Assembly (NCBI GenBank): GCA_036346255.1
Contig: JAYEVH010000359.1
Location: forward strand, 1 to 64,000
Direction: 5' to 3'
DNA length: 64,000 nt
From: Ampelocalamus luodianensis
Lineage: Eukaryota; Streptophyta; Magnoliopsida; Poales; Poaceae
The position numbers and the translations under genes were made by a program. Below are positions 9,481-20,339 of this stretch, in pieces (within the stretch, counting starts at the first letter, position 1; each line of letters opens with the position of its first letter). The notes under the pieces are model-generated. The model saw nothing but the letters and a program-made list of their open reading frames with translations, made no database searches and was not told the DNA's origin.

Positions 9481-12083
9481 CTATTTGCCCATAGTAGGAG
9501 CTCCTCAGCCCATTAGTCTTTGAATGCATCTATCACGGACACATTGATGCAATTGTGCTCTTCCTATCATGGTATCGTATAAAATGTGTACCCATTTATG
9601 TCGTATCCTTGCCACGTGACAATTGTAAATTGTGGCCCTTGTGCCAACCATAGCAGCGTATCATCACTTGATGACCTCTCGGTGATTCGCATCTTTAACC
9701 ATTCGTTCAGCAAGCGGTTGTGCTCTCTCATGATCCAAACCTCCGGCCGGTTTGGATTACGTTGGCGTACCATGTCTTTGTGCTCGTCGATGTATGCGGG
9801 GACACTTGGTCATGTGTTGCAAGGCCGTGAAATGGGCTTGAGTGTATTTATCTAGTTCGGGAGTGATTGATTTCCTTCCGATGGTCCAGATACCATCCAG
9901 TCTCCCCTCATGACGAGATAGAGGCACACCTATCGGATCCACCTGAGCCATGTAGTCGACACAGAACTCAATGACCTCTTCCGTTGCATAACCTTTGATG
10001 ATGCTGCGCTCCGGTCGAGATCGATTCCATAAGTAGAACTTGAGAATTCCCATGTACCTCTCGAACAGGTACATATGACGTAGGAACACAGGGCCGCATA
10101 TCTTTATCTCTTTCACAAGGTGAACAATGAGATGGACCATGATATCGAAAAATGACAGAGGGAAATACATCTCAAAATGACATAGAGTCGTCACCACCTT
10201 AGCCTGCATAGCATTTAGTCCTTGGGGATCAATGACCTTCTGAGCAATTGAGTTGAAGAAATAACACAGCCTCCAGATTGCCACTCGGACCTTGTTCGGC
10301 AAGATACTCCTAATTGCAACAAGAAGCATTTGTGTCATCAGCACATAACAATCATGAGACTTCATACCAATTAATTTCAAATCTTGCATAGAAACAAGTT
10401 TCTTAATGTTAGCGGAGTAACCAGATGGGACTTTCACACCATTAAAGCTTTGGCACAGTTTATTTCTCTTGGCCTTGGACAGAGTGTAGCAAGCTAGGGG
10501 GAGGTACGTTCGTCCTATATCGGTCTCTTGTAGTGCTAACTCGGTCCTTATGTTCATATCGACCAAGTCACGCCGTGCGTTAACACTATCCTTTATTTTG
10601 CCACTAATGTTCAGTAAGAGACCAATCAAGCTATCACATACATTCTTCTCCACGTGCATGACGTCGATGCAGTGGCGAACTTCTAAGTTCTCCCAATAAG
10701 GCAAGTCCCAAAAAATTGACCGCTTCTTCCAGATGTTCTTCTGATGGGTTCTTAATTAACTTCCCTTCCCAAGCACAACATCAATATCCTTAACCATATC
10801 ATAGACCTCTTTCCCTCTAAAAGCCCTTGGAGCTGAACCGTCCTCCTTATTTCTGTCGAATTGTTTCTTCATCTTGCGGTGACTCCTGAGAAGAAACCTA
10901 CGATGACGCATATACACTGTTTTGCACGAGTTGTTCAGCCATACACTCTCTGTAGTATCTAAGCAGTGCGGACAAGCTTTGACTCCTTTTGTACTGAAGC
11001 CCGATAGGTTACCAAGGGTAGAAAAATCATTGATGGTGCAGAACAACATGGCGTGTAAAGTGAAGTTCTCTTGTTTGTACGCATCCCATACCTATACCCC
11101 CTTCGTTCCACAGTGTCACAAGATCTTCCAGCAATGGTGCTAGGTACACATCAATATCATTGCTAGGTTGTTTCGGCCCTTGGATAAGTATTGACATCAA
11201 AATGTATTTCCGCTTTATACACAGCCAAGGAGGAAAGTTGTACATGCATAGATTCACGGGCCAGGTGCTATGTCGGTTGCTCATGTTACCAAAATGATTC
11301 ATTCCATCTGTACTCAACCCTAACCTTATGTTCCTCGATTCTGCACCAAACTCTTCGAAGCTCCGATCGAAGTTTCTCCACTAGGCAGAATTAGCAGGGT
11401 ATCTTAGCTTTCCATCTTTCTTACGCTCCTCCGAGTACCAAGGCACCAATCTGGCCTCCTTTGAGTTCGCAAATAAACGCTTGTATCAAGATGCTTTGCA
11501 CACGGGCAGATACCACAACATCTTAGCAGGAGGTCCTTGCTTTACCTTAGCAGTATTCTAACGCTTGTATCAAGATGCTTTGCACACGGGACATACATAC
11601 ATGTCTGTATACTCTTTATGGTACAGGATACAATCGTTCGGAGAAGCATGTATTCTTTCTACTTCCATTCCCAATAGACAAAGAACCTTCTTTGCTTGGT
11701 AGGTGGTGTTGGGCAACACGTTTCTCTCCGGAAGAATGTCCGCTAGGAGACCTAACAATGCTGTGAAACTCTTATCGGACCAACCATTGCTTGCCTTCAA
11801 TTTAAGTAGTTCAATCACGGTTGACAACCTTGTATATTCCGGCTTACAGCCAGGGAACAAAGGTCTCACTGAGTCCTCCCTTAAGCCCTCGAATTTACAA
11901 AACTCTCTCGCTGTAGTTCCCTTCCGCATCGCATAGCATCTGATCTAGATTGTCATCGTGCGGCCTATCCTCATCAAAAGCACAGTCCACATCTGGCATA
12001 TCGTTGACTTCCTCAACAATGTCGTCATTATTAACTTCCGGTATATTCTGCTCTTGATACGGGGGAGGCACAGTCCACATCAA
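9481..12083 (-). pseudogene. CACTA TNP2 transposase core (Transposase_21, DUF4218), broken
   Basis: Reading from 12083 leftward: an acidic leader, then REFCKFEGLREDSVRPLFPG, LLKLKASNGWSDKSF and YVCPVCKAS (11570-11929). The tnp2 core follows: LSTDGMNHFGNMSN, WPVNLCMYNFPPWLC, GPKQPSNDIDVYL (11027-11317), then INDFSTLGNLSGFSTKG, CPHCLD and HRRFLLRSHR (10756-11049). Next come EVRHCIDVMHVEKNVCDSL and the DUF4218 segment with LCHFEMYFPLSFFDIMVHL and ERYMGILKFYLWNRSRPE (9757-10704). This protein cuts the CACTA ends. Frameshifts near 11040 and 10730, in-frame stops and two short internal duplications make it inactive. Each block matches its expected order and spacing. Confidence 0.9.
11477..11590. 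repeat. 30-bp exact direct repeat inside TNP2
   Basis: The 30 bases at 11477-11506 recur exactly at 11561-11590. The copies sit 84 bp (28 codons) apart, so the frame is kept. Both encode the VCKAS-YKR motif on the minus strand, which should occur once. Confidence 0.8.
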
Positions 12084-12115
12084 AAAGCACAGTCCACATC
12101 TGGCATATATTCTGA
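12084..12115. repeat. Duplicated 27-bp piece of TNP2 next to LTR junction
   Basis: The stretch AAAAGCACAGTCCACATCTG with a few following bases, at about 11976-12000, occurs again at 12082-12107, just before the truncated CRM-like fragment begins at 12116. It may have arisen when the junction was repaired. Confidence 0.65.
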
Positions 12116-13282
12116 CAAGAAATAACAGATTAAACTACGGTTTTGGTATTGCAATTTTCGGTTTATTGGACGATAGGACAGAAAAACCATCTAACTACGG
12201 GTAAAGAAATTCTCACCGAGTAAACCTAGAATCGATACCACATGATACGGGGAGGCCCGATCTTCTCGGTGAGGAACCGTGGATAGTTGATGCGAAGTAG
12301 GCGATGTCGCTAGGTGAACACTCGCGCCAATGCAAGAACCCTCAACTCTTGAATACGCCCAAAACACACGGGTAGTTGTTCGTCGCGAGACCACGAGCAG
12401 CGAGCGCCAAGTCCCAATTCCCAATGGAGCAGCGGCTTGATACGGATTGCGAGAACAAAACAATGGATCGCCTAATTCTCTCTCAAAGTCCTCGCATGAA
12501 CTCGGTGTCGAAAGAACAAGCAATAGCTATGTTTCAATCTTATGCATAAACTGGTCTAATGGATACAAAGGAGGGGCAAGGGTACTTAAGGCACCCTCCA
12601 CGACTCACGCACGGTTTAGGGCTGGCTACACACGCCGAATCAAACTCTAATTCAGCTAAGACCCAAAAAACACACAAAAGGAAAACCTAAGTTAAATCTG
12701 TCACATTGTTTCGGTCATAGTGGCGCGACCGTATGTCTTCTGAAGTTGGGGCCATACCCATTGTGTGGGCCTTGGAATAAGCTTTCAAACAAGTCCAAGA
12801 ACACCCCAATCGGACTCCGTATGCAAAAGTTATGGCCTTTTATTACAGCCTGTTGGGCTGTCCCGAACGAATCCAGGTGAATTCGAGTTGATTCCGAGAT
12901 GAATTTCGGTTGGGCTTGTGGAGGATCAGGTGGGCTTGAATTCTTGGGCCTTTCTCCTCTTGGTTGACCACGTGAGCTTCTCCTCCATTGCTTTGGCTCC
13001 GGCCTCCCTCTCCTCCCTCTCGGTTCCAAAGGCTTCACAATGTTCAAACTGAGAATGCACAAAACATTTGCATGAGTAGTACCCAATTCTCATCAATGAA
13101 AATAGAAGATTCATTAAGAAACAAAAGCACCTATTGATTTAGAAGTTTAGCTCTTGCTCTAGTCGGTGGACCAACATGCATACGCACTTGTATTATTTGT
13201 AGCTTCACTTATGGTGTCCATCTCAATATGTGCGTGACCACCAATAGGGAAAGATGTATCAGTGTTAGGGATGCCCTCATCA
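12116..13282 (-). mobile_element. CRM-like LTR copy B with leader fragment
   Basis: The LTR occupies 12243-13282 (1040 bp) on the minus strand, from TGATGAGGGCATCC to CCCCGTATCA. To its left lie CA, the primer-binding site TGGTATCGATTC (minus strand, 12229-12240) and about 110 bp of 5' leader that matches 15220-15330 of the complete element, truncated at 12116. It therefore kept its 5' LTR and leader and lost the rest. It interrupts TNP2 between the Transpos_assoc domain and the core. Confidence 0.85.
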
Positions 13283-13508
13283 GCTCTTCATCGTGACTGG
13301 TCCAACATGTATATCCCTTTGTGAAACCCCTTCGAATCAAGTGCGCTTCGATCTGCGCCACGTTGTTAAGTATTTTCAGATTACCGCAATCAATGCATGG
13401 ACAGTACATAAAATTTATCCGCTTCTTTAACATATCCTGCTCGACGGCTCTTCTAAAAGCAACCACTCCATTAATATACTCTTGACTCACACGGTTCACA
13501 CCGTACAT
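13283..13508 (-). pseudogene. CACTA transposase N-terminal Transpos_assoc domain
   Basis: On the minus strand the frame starts MYGVNRVSQEYINGVVAFRR, then INFMYCPCIDCGN, then AHLIRRGFTKGYTCWTSHDE. The CPC..C and H..RGF..GYxxWxxH pattern is the Transposase-associated domain found at the N-terminus of plant TNP2 proteins. It stops being transposase at 13282, where the CRM-like LTR was inserted, and resumes left of 12116. The Met at 13508 is a plausible true start because the family begins close to this motif. Confidence 0.85.
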
Positions 13509-14069
13509 CCAGTTTCAGTCCATCTACGCTACGCATGTAACAAATTAGTGTCAAATTAGATTAATAAACCGCAAGTATGTACTCTTCCTATTTACCAAAC
13601 ATACTTAAATTGATTAGCGATTAATTTATAGCAAACATAAAGGGTTATAGATCGTTACCCTCGAAGCTCACGAAGAAAATACAATTCCTCTCCTTTCCTT
13701 CTCTCTAAGGTGGCGCAATGGGGGTGGAGGCACAGCAAGGTGCAGGTGGCGCAATGGGGGAGGAGGCAATGGGGTGGAGGAGGCGCTAGGGTCAGGGGTC
13801 CAATCTTCTCCTCTCTAAGCTGGCGCAACGGGCGAGGAGCCGCAGGTTGGAGGAGCTAGGGTAGCGAAGTGGCACATGGGGGAGGAGCAGCAGATCTAAG
13901 TGGAGCCAGCGGCAGGGTCGCGGCAGAGGAAGGGTTGCTCCAGAGTGGTAGAGGCAGCGACAGTGGCAGTGGCAACAGATCTAAGTGGACACAGTGCCTC
14001 CAAAGCGGTAGTGCGGCAGAGGCAGCGGCAGTGCGGCAGGGGATGTGTCAGGCGCAATTTATATTATGC
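13509..14069. other. 5' flank of TNP2, GC-rich block
   Basis: 13509-13690 is AT-rich and probably holds the transposase promoter; no clear TATA box can be chosen. 13690-14050 is GC-rich with repeated GGTGGCGCAATGGGGG and GGCAGCGGCAGTG phrases. The open frames there (13869-14190) overlap the following subterminal repeats and look non-coding. Confidence 0.45.
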
Positions 14070-14306
14070 TAGGATATCACAGACGGTTCTAATTAAGAAC
14101 CGTTTGTATACTTATCACAGACGGTTCTTCGCCGAGCAAATGCAGCGATATCAACTAATCCGAGCGGTTCATTATAAGAAGCATGCGTGATAATTCTGAC
14201 GGTTCCTTATAAGAACCGTCTGTGATTAGCTGGATTATCACAAACGGTTTGTGAATATAACTGTCTGTGATAATTCATAGACAGTTTCTATTTACAAATC
14301 ATCTGT
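14070..14306. repeat. Subterminal repeats of inner CACTA, right side
   Basis: Inverted and direct copies of TATCACAGACGGTTCTTAT occur with variants. They are interrupted at 14306 by the CRM-like element and continue at 19257. Removing that element and one TCTGT joins the two parts into a normal CACTA end. Confidence 0.8.
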
Positions 14307-15205
14307 TGATGAGGATAATATCCCTACTACTTATGAGGTTATTCGTGAAGCAGAGCTAAACTTCTCAAACAACGGTGCATTTGTTTCTTAATGAATTTCC
14401 TTTTGTTGCCAATGAGAATTGGTTACTACCTAAAGCAATACTTGGTGCATTCTCGGGTTTGACAAATTTAAAGACTTTGGGCAGAGAGGAGGAGAGGGAG
14501 GCGGGAACAAATTCATGGAGGAGAAACACATGCGGCCAACAAGGAGAAGAAACCCATGTGGCCAACGAGAGGAACATGCTCTCGAGGATAAAACCCTAGC
14601 ACATGCGGGCGGTCAAGAAAGACATATGGTGACATGGCAACAAGGGTTACATTGGCATAAAAGAAGCATCAAGTGCATCGAACAAATTCGCGCAAGCTAA
14701 GAAGAAAGCTCACAATACAAGGGAAAGCGAGAGGAGACTAGTTTAAATTTCCAAATTAAAGTAGGATGTTTTTGAATCGGATTCTTGTTCACGTGAGCGA
14801 TGTCGGACTCAATGCTTGTAGCACTCGGTTCTTTGTTCATCAGAGTTTTGTGCTTGCGTGGGAGGCTATATAAACCCCATGGTCGCACCATAGAGGTAGA
14901 CCGGTTTATGCATAAGATTGAAACATAGCTATTGCTTGTTCTTTCGACACGAGTTCATGCGAGGACTTTGAGAGAAATTAGGCGATCCATTGTTTGTTAC
15001 GCAACTTTCGAGGTCAAGCCGTTGTTCCATTGGGAATTGGGGACTTGGCGTTAAATGGTTCGTGGTCTCGCGACGAACAACTACGGTGTGTTTTGGCGTA
15101 TTCGAAGAGTTCGGGGTTCGTGCATTGGCGCGAGTGTTATTAGCGACATCGTCTGCCATCAACTATCCACGGTTCCTCACGAGAAGATCGGGCCTCCCCG
15201 TATCA
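14307..15205 (+). repeat. 5' LTR of copy C
   Basis: 899 bp. A TATA box (TATATAAA, 14867-14874) precedes CCCCATGGTCGCACC, consistent with the transcription start of the element. Differences from the 3' LTR are mostly 1-4-base indels. Confidence 0.9.
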
Positions 15206-15207
15206 TA

Positions 15208-15219
15208 TGGTATCGATTC
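15208..15219 (+). other. Primer-binding site of copy C
   Basis: TGGTATCGATTC follows the LTR after two bases. It matches the first seven bases of the initiator methionine tRNA complement. The same 12-mer is found in copy B. Confidence 0.7.
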
Positions 15220-16419
15220 TAGGTTTACTCGGTGAGAATTTCTTTACCGTAGTTAGATTCGTTTTCTATCCTATCGTCCAATAAACGAAAATTGCAATAC
15301 CAAAACCGTAGTTTAATCTGTTATTTCTTGTGCGTTTAGTTAAGTTTTCATCCATTAGAGTTTTTGTTTTTAGTCTGATCCATGTGTTCCTTTTTGCGTT
15401 GCTTAATCGTTGTGTTCACATAAACCGTACCAAATTGCTGATTGAACTCCTCAATTAGCACCCAAAAGATAGTGGCCAAAAACACTTTGGGTTTCTTGAG
15501 CTTCACTTATATCCTTTCATCCTTGAGACTAGCTTTTGTACATTGCACTAGAAATTGTTCTTTGGTTTATTTACGTTGTTGAATTGTGAGACTTGTGCAA
15601 TCAAGAGGAGCAAACCCTATTTCGACCATTGCAATAAGAAAAGAGGAAAAGCGGCGGTTACAAGAAAAAGTCACGGCTTGAAAAGGTATTTAAAAAACAA
15701 AAGATCAAACCATAAATACCGGTACCAATTTTTTCCTTTCGGTTTCCTTAATAGCCAGAAGGCGAAGAGCTTTGTTCATGCGGTTTTGAGAAAAAAACAA
15801 ACAAAAAAGGGGCTAGTAGAAATTGGGAAGAGTAAACCTTAGTCCACAATTTCAGATTGTGTATTTAATCTATTTGAGCAATCTTGTGCCTAACATTGAT
15901 GTCTTTGCAATTGGCTAGCGTCTCTCATAGTACTTGGTGCAAAAGCGAGCTAGTTTTCATCTCAATTTCAGTTTGTCTCTCACTAGCTCATTCCTTTGTT
16001 TGTATTAAGTCACATTTATCTTTGTTTGTGCGTTCATACACTTAGCTTAAACCTTTTGGATCAGCACATAGGCAAAATACTCTAGCTTGGATCATTACTT
16101 AGCTTTACAATACCTTGAATATCAGTTGCATAGGATATACACATACATCCGAGTTCCACCTACACCCGTTTGTGTACTCCTTGCTCTTGGTTACGCTCAT
16201 ACATTCTGGGTTAAGGTCGCTCATTGTCTGGCTGTCGATTTGCGTCCTTGATTCACTTTGGAGCAGTAAGCTTGTCTTGTGTTCGGGACGGTGAGTTGCG
16301 GCGTAGAGAGCAAGTTTTTACTAACCGGATATAATTTCGTTTGCTATTTGTGAGTTGTATCCTTGTCGAGTCATCGGGAGAATCCACGGTTACGTGGGCG
16401 GAGTATACGGTTGTGTGGG
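15220..16419 (+). other. 5' leader of copy C, with a Lys/Arg-rich frame
   Basis: Leader sequence. Its first 110 bp match copy B. It contains a 95-codon open frame, 15555-15842, rich in Lys and Arg (KKRGKAAVTRKSHGLKRYLK). I do not recognise this protein; it may be chance in a purine-rich run or a captured piece. Confidence 0.5.
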
Positions 16420-16980
16420 GCGCTACAAAAGCAACTTCATGATCGCGATAATGGTGTGCGCGATGAGCTCGGGTCCGTTGGATTGGATTGAACAACCTCG
16501 GAAAGGAGGTTACGCAACTACGTCACGGACATCAATAACAACTTCTTTGAGCTGCACGCCATGTTCAATCAACCAAGCGTGCATCGTAAGGATTTTCACG
16601 ATAAGCCCAAATTTTCTATCTCTATATTTTACGGTAAATGCGGATGTACAAGAATATCTCACTTGGGAGCTAGAAATTGATACTCTATTTCGGATGCACA
16701 ACTATACCAATGAGAGGAAGCTCTTACTTGCGTCTAGTGGCTTGGTGATTATGCCACACATTGGTGGGGCAGTTTATTAAATAGCGTATGGGCGCCATGA
16801 ATTGCCGATTATCACGTGGGAGCGGATGAGCGGCATTTTCGAGACGCGTTTGTACCTCGCCACTACAAGCGTTCTCTGCTTGACAAGTTGACTTGTCCAC
16901 GAAAAGGTTTAAATGCCGCTAGTATATCACATGTGAAGGCGGCCGAGCATGGGACATTCCCTTCGGTACATGTTTAGTGT
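16420..16980 (+). pseudogene. CRM-like gag fragment, broken
   Basis: In shifting frames one reads YVTDINNNFFELHAMFNQPS, DFHDKPKFSISIF, YLTWELEID, YTNERKLLLASS and FVPRHYKRSLLDKLTC. These are the capsid landmarks of chromoviral Gag (target WE, a YALRWW-like block, and the PRHYKRSLLDKLTCLRQG segment). Stops and indels disrupt it. The zinc knuckle is not visible. It is the only retroelement protein recognisable in this element. Confidence 0.8.
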
Positions 16981-18353
16981 AGTCTTTGCCCCATTGCTTC
17001 ATGAAGAGTTTGTAGTTCTTGGTAATTGCTCAATTCTTGACCCACAATCTTTGGGGGCGGGATGTATCCAAACCCATATGAGAATGAGTGCCACATAGCC
17101 AAATTGAGTGAGAATGATAAAGAGAGTGGTGTGTGATTCCACCATATGTGAGGTTGAGAGCATCTCTATTGAGTGTGAGAAAGATGCACCAACGAAAGAG
17201 AGAAGTAGATGATAGTCAAAGTGAGGTTACTCTTGAAATTCACGATTTTTTCTACTTCTAGTGTTGTTTCTCACATTGTGCGAGTTGATATTAAAGAAAA
17301 TGAGTTGAAAGTTGAATAACAGAGCAGTTGGGCGTGAAAGGCGAGGAGATAACCACGGTGGGGATAGAGTGCTTGCGATCCAATGGTTTCATGATGATGA
17401 TTTGATATCTACAACACCTACAACAAGCGAGGAGGATGGTAAAGGTATGATAATGGTGTTGAATTGCATACTCATCAAGAAGAGTGCGTCTGAGTTCGAT
17501 CTCTAGTGTTCCTTTGAATATTCCATGTTACGAAATTTATGCGCTCAATTTACATAATGTGGAATTGATTACCCATAAGGGCGTTCTTACTAAAATATCT
17601 TTTAATGATCTTTTATACTATATCATGTTCGATGTTCATAGAGAGCTATCTAGTGTGATTGAGAATCTTGCAAAAGTTTCATGTTTAAAATCACTTTCGT
17701 TAGTACTTATGCCTACACATATACATTCAATTTGATTGGAGATTATGGTGTAGATGACAAGTTCTATGTTTATCGAATATGCATTACTGTGATAATCTTG
17801 CTAATTTAAACTTGCATGTTTTGCATGCAAACCATCTATTGAGAAATATCATGATCATTTTGAGATGGATTTTAATACAAGTGCCTATTGTTTAGAAGCG
17901 CAATATGATGCCTACTTGTTTCTCGTATACATGTAAACAACGTTGTCGAGTTGAAGCATGGAAGAAACTAAAATTTTCTCTCCAATATTTGAACAACTTG
18001 ATCTAGTGGGTCCCTCTTATATCTTGTCCATGTACTTACCAAAGTCGAGGACGATTTTTTCTCATGGGAGGGAGAATGATGTGGTGAAAGTATCGCAATG
18101 TATATATCAAATACATCCTATAGCTGCTATGATCCTAATTATTTTATGCGCAACAACGAGAATGTCACAACAATTGATGCATACATATACCACGTATATC
18201 GTTGTTCTTTTGTTTATTACACTTTGACAAATCATCATGTGTTAGCGAAAGGAGTTTGGATGACAAATATATATACCATGCATATCGTTGTATTTTTGTC
18301 TAGCACATCTTGAGCTATCAAAAGCCGAGGGCGGCTTTTGAAGAAAGGGAGGA
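16981..18353 (+). other. Internal region of copy C lacking pol
   Basis: About 1.4 kb with no protease, RT or integrase motif. Open patches at 17484-17735 (83 codons, LNLHNVELITHKGVLTKISF) and 18098-18313 (71 codons) do not match anything I recognise. Just before the 3' LTR the frame AAFEEREDDEDIPTTYE crosses the purine tract and enters the LTR, as the pol tail does in autonomous copies, so a remnant of the pol end survives. Confidence 0.55.
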
Positions 18354-19256
18354 TGATGAGGATATCCCTACTACTTATGAGGTTATTCGTGAAGCGGGAG
18401 CTAAACTTCTCAAACAACGAGTGCATTTGTTTCTTAATAAATTTCCTTTTGTTGCCAATGAGAATTGGTTACTACCTAAAGCAATACTTGGTGCATTCTC
18501 GGGTTTGACAAATTTAAAGACTTTGGAACCGAGAGGGAGGAGAGGGAGGCGGTAACAAATTCATTGAGGAGAAACACATGCGGCCAACAAGGAGAAGAAA
18601 CCCATGTGTTATGAGAGGAACATGCTCTCGGGATAAAACCCTAGCACATGCGGGCGGTCAAGAAAGACATATGGTGACATGGCAACAAGGGTTACATTGG
18701 CATAAAAGAAGCATCAAGTGCATCGAACAAATTCGCATAAGCTAGAGAAGGAAAGCTCACAATACAAGGAAAGCGAGGGAGACTAGTTTAAATTTCCAAA
18801 TTAAAGTAGGATGTTTTTTGAATCGGATTCATTCCACGTGAGCGATGTCGGACTCGGATTCTTGTAGCACTCGGTTCTTGTTCATCCGAGTTTTGTGCTT
18901 GCGTGGGAGGCTATATAAACCCCATGGTCGCACCATAGAGGTAGACCGGTTTATGCATAAGATTGAAACATAGCTATTGCTTGTTCTTTCGACACGAGTT
19001 CATGCGAGGACTTTGAGAAAATTAGGCGATCCATTGTTTGTTCGCCTTTCGAGGTCAAGCCGTCGTTCCATTGGGAATTGGGGACTTGGCGTTAAATCGT
19101 TCGTGGTCTCGCGACGAACAAGTACCGGTGTGTTTTGGGCGTATTCGAAGAGTTCGGGGTTCGTGCATTGGCGCGAGTGTTTAGCTAGCGACATCGTCTA
19201 CTTTGCATCAACTATCCACGGTTTCTCACTGAGAAGATCGGGCCTCCCCCTTATCA
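18354..19256 (+). repeat. 3' LTR of copy C
   Basis: 903 bp, TATA box TATATAAA at 18912-18919. The open frame at 18310-18555 runs from the internal region into the LTR (AGAKLLKQRVHLFLNKFPF, then NWLLPKAILGAFSGLTNL). Confidence 0.9.
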
Positions 19257-19402
19257 TCTGTGGTAATTACTTATCACAAGCGGTTCTAATTAAGAAATGC
19301 GTGATAAGTGCTAGTGCAAATGTTGTGTCGGACGGACCCAACACGAGCGGTTCCAAAGAACCGTTTGTGATAAGTGTCTAATATAACTGTTTTGTAGTAG
19401 TG
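19257..19402. repeat. Right terminus and subterminal repeats of inner CACTA
   Basis: The subterminal repeats resume (TATCACAAGCGGTTC, then AACCGTTTGTGATAAG) and end at 19402. Inverted, this end reads CACTACTACAAAACAG, a CACTA terminus that differs from the outer one. Its partner was not found. Confidence 0.75.
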
Positions 19403-19491
19403 TCTGTTGAAATCTAGAAGAAAGTCTTAGATTATTATTTTGTTATTTTTTCTTAGTAGCATTCCAGGCTTATGTGGGCTAGGGTGTTACA
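19403..19491 (+). other. Fragment of a Tekay-like LTR 3' end
   Basis: TAGTAGCATTCCAGGCTTAT and GGGTGTTACA at 19491 match the end of L2 (23240-23284) and the minus-strand LTR end at 52651-52690. The inner CACTA may have inserted into an LTR. Confidence 0.55.
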
Positions 19492-20339
19492 TTTTAACTC
19501 CAATAGGCTTATGGCTTGAATTAGTATTTTGGGAATAAATGCATAATTTTTTAGTTATTTCCTGACATAATTGGTTCCATTTGAAAATTAAAAGTTTGAA
19601 TGTATCAGATACAAAGCATAAGGAGCAAAAAATAGACTAATCCTAACATAAGTAGTGCACCACAATCACTCCTATTTCAATCCAGAATCTTCCGATGGAA
19701 GGAGTGGGATAAATGCAGCTTATATTGTTTACCTATTTGACGCTTATATCTTGTTTGGGCTTATATATGGTTTGTGGTTATTGACTTCTTGAATTTCTTT
19801 TCAGGTCCAAAACATAAGGGCTGTTGAAATTATTGTTTGCTGATGGAGTGATCATCCTTATTTTACAAATGGTGATAGCATGATTTCATTATGTGGACAT
19901 CTACATTGTCAACTTCTTTTGCGTGGATGTTTTGTATATGCCAAGGCTGGACTAGTATTGTGGTAGAAGGGGTTAGAGTATTTCTTTAGGTTGAGTAGAC
20001 TTCAAATGATTGTGTTGTCGTGGCTATATTTGAATGCTCAGAATTCTGAAATTGCATGCACTCTGTATGTACTACACATGCACTGTTGTGCTTATCAGAA
20101 CTTTCATATTTCATGTTTATGTATTTTGCAAAATCTGAATTTGATCTATGTGTTGCAACTGTTTTTCATTGTTGACATGACATGTTTTATGAGTTGTATG
20201 ATTAATAAATTTGTATGTTTTCTAAATTATGGTTAAATAGGGAAACTCCAAAGAAAATATTAAATTCACTATTTTTTGCAGATATCTGAACAACATAGCT
20301 CACATAATTAAATTTTGTTGGTATTTTACATATATATTC
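19492..20339. other. Interior of outer CACTA, no gene recognised
   Basis: AT-rich sequence. Intron-like TTTCTTTTCAG and TTTTTTGCAG phrases near 19800 and 20270 could be splice acceptors of a decayed gene, but no coding similarity supports this. Confidence 0.35.

Larger units (their letters stand above)
14307..19256 (+). mobile_element. Complete non-autonomous CRM-like LTR element (copy C)
   Basis: The 5' LTR is 14307-15205 and the 3' LTR is 18354-19256, each about 0.9 kb, from TGATGAGGATA to TTATCA/GTATCA. TCTGT directly repeats at 14302-14306 and 19257-19261. The primer-binding site is at 15208-15219 and the purine tract AAGAAAGGGAGGA at 18341-18353. The inside has a broken gag (16420-16980) and no protease, reverse transcriptase, RNase H or integrase, so mobility would need enzymes from a related autonomous copy. 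The layout resembles the non-autonomous CRR elements known from rice; that kinship is inference. It sits inside CACTA subterminal repeats. Confidence 0.92.
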
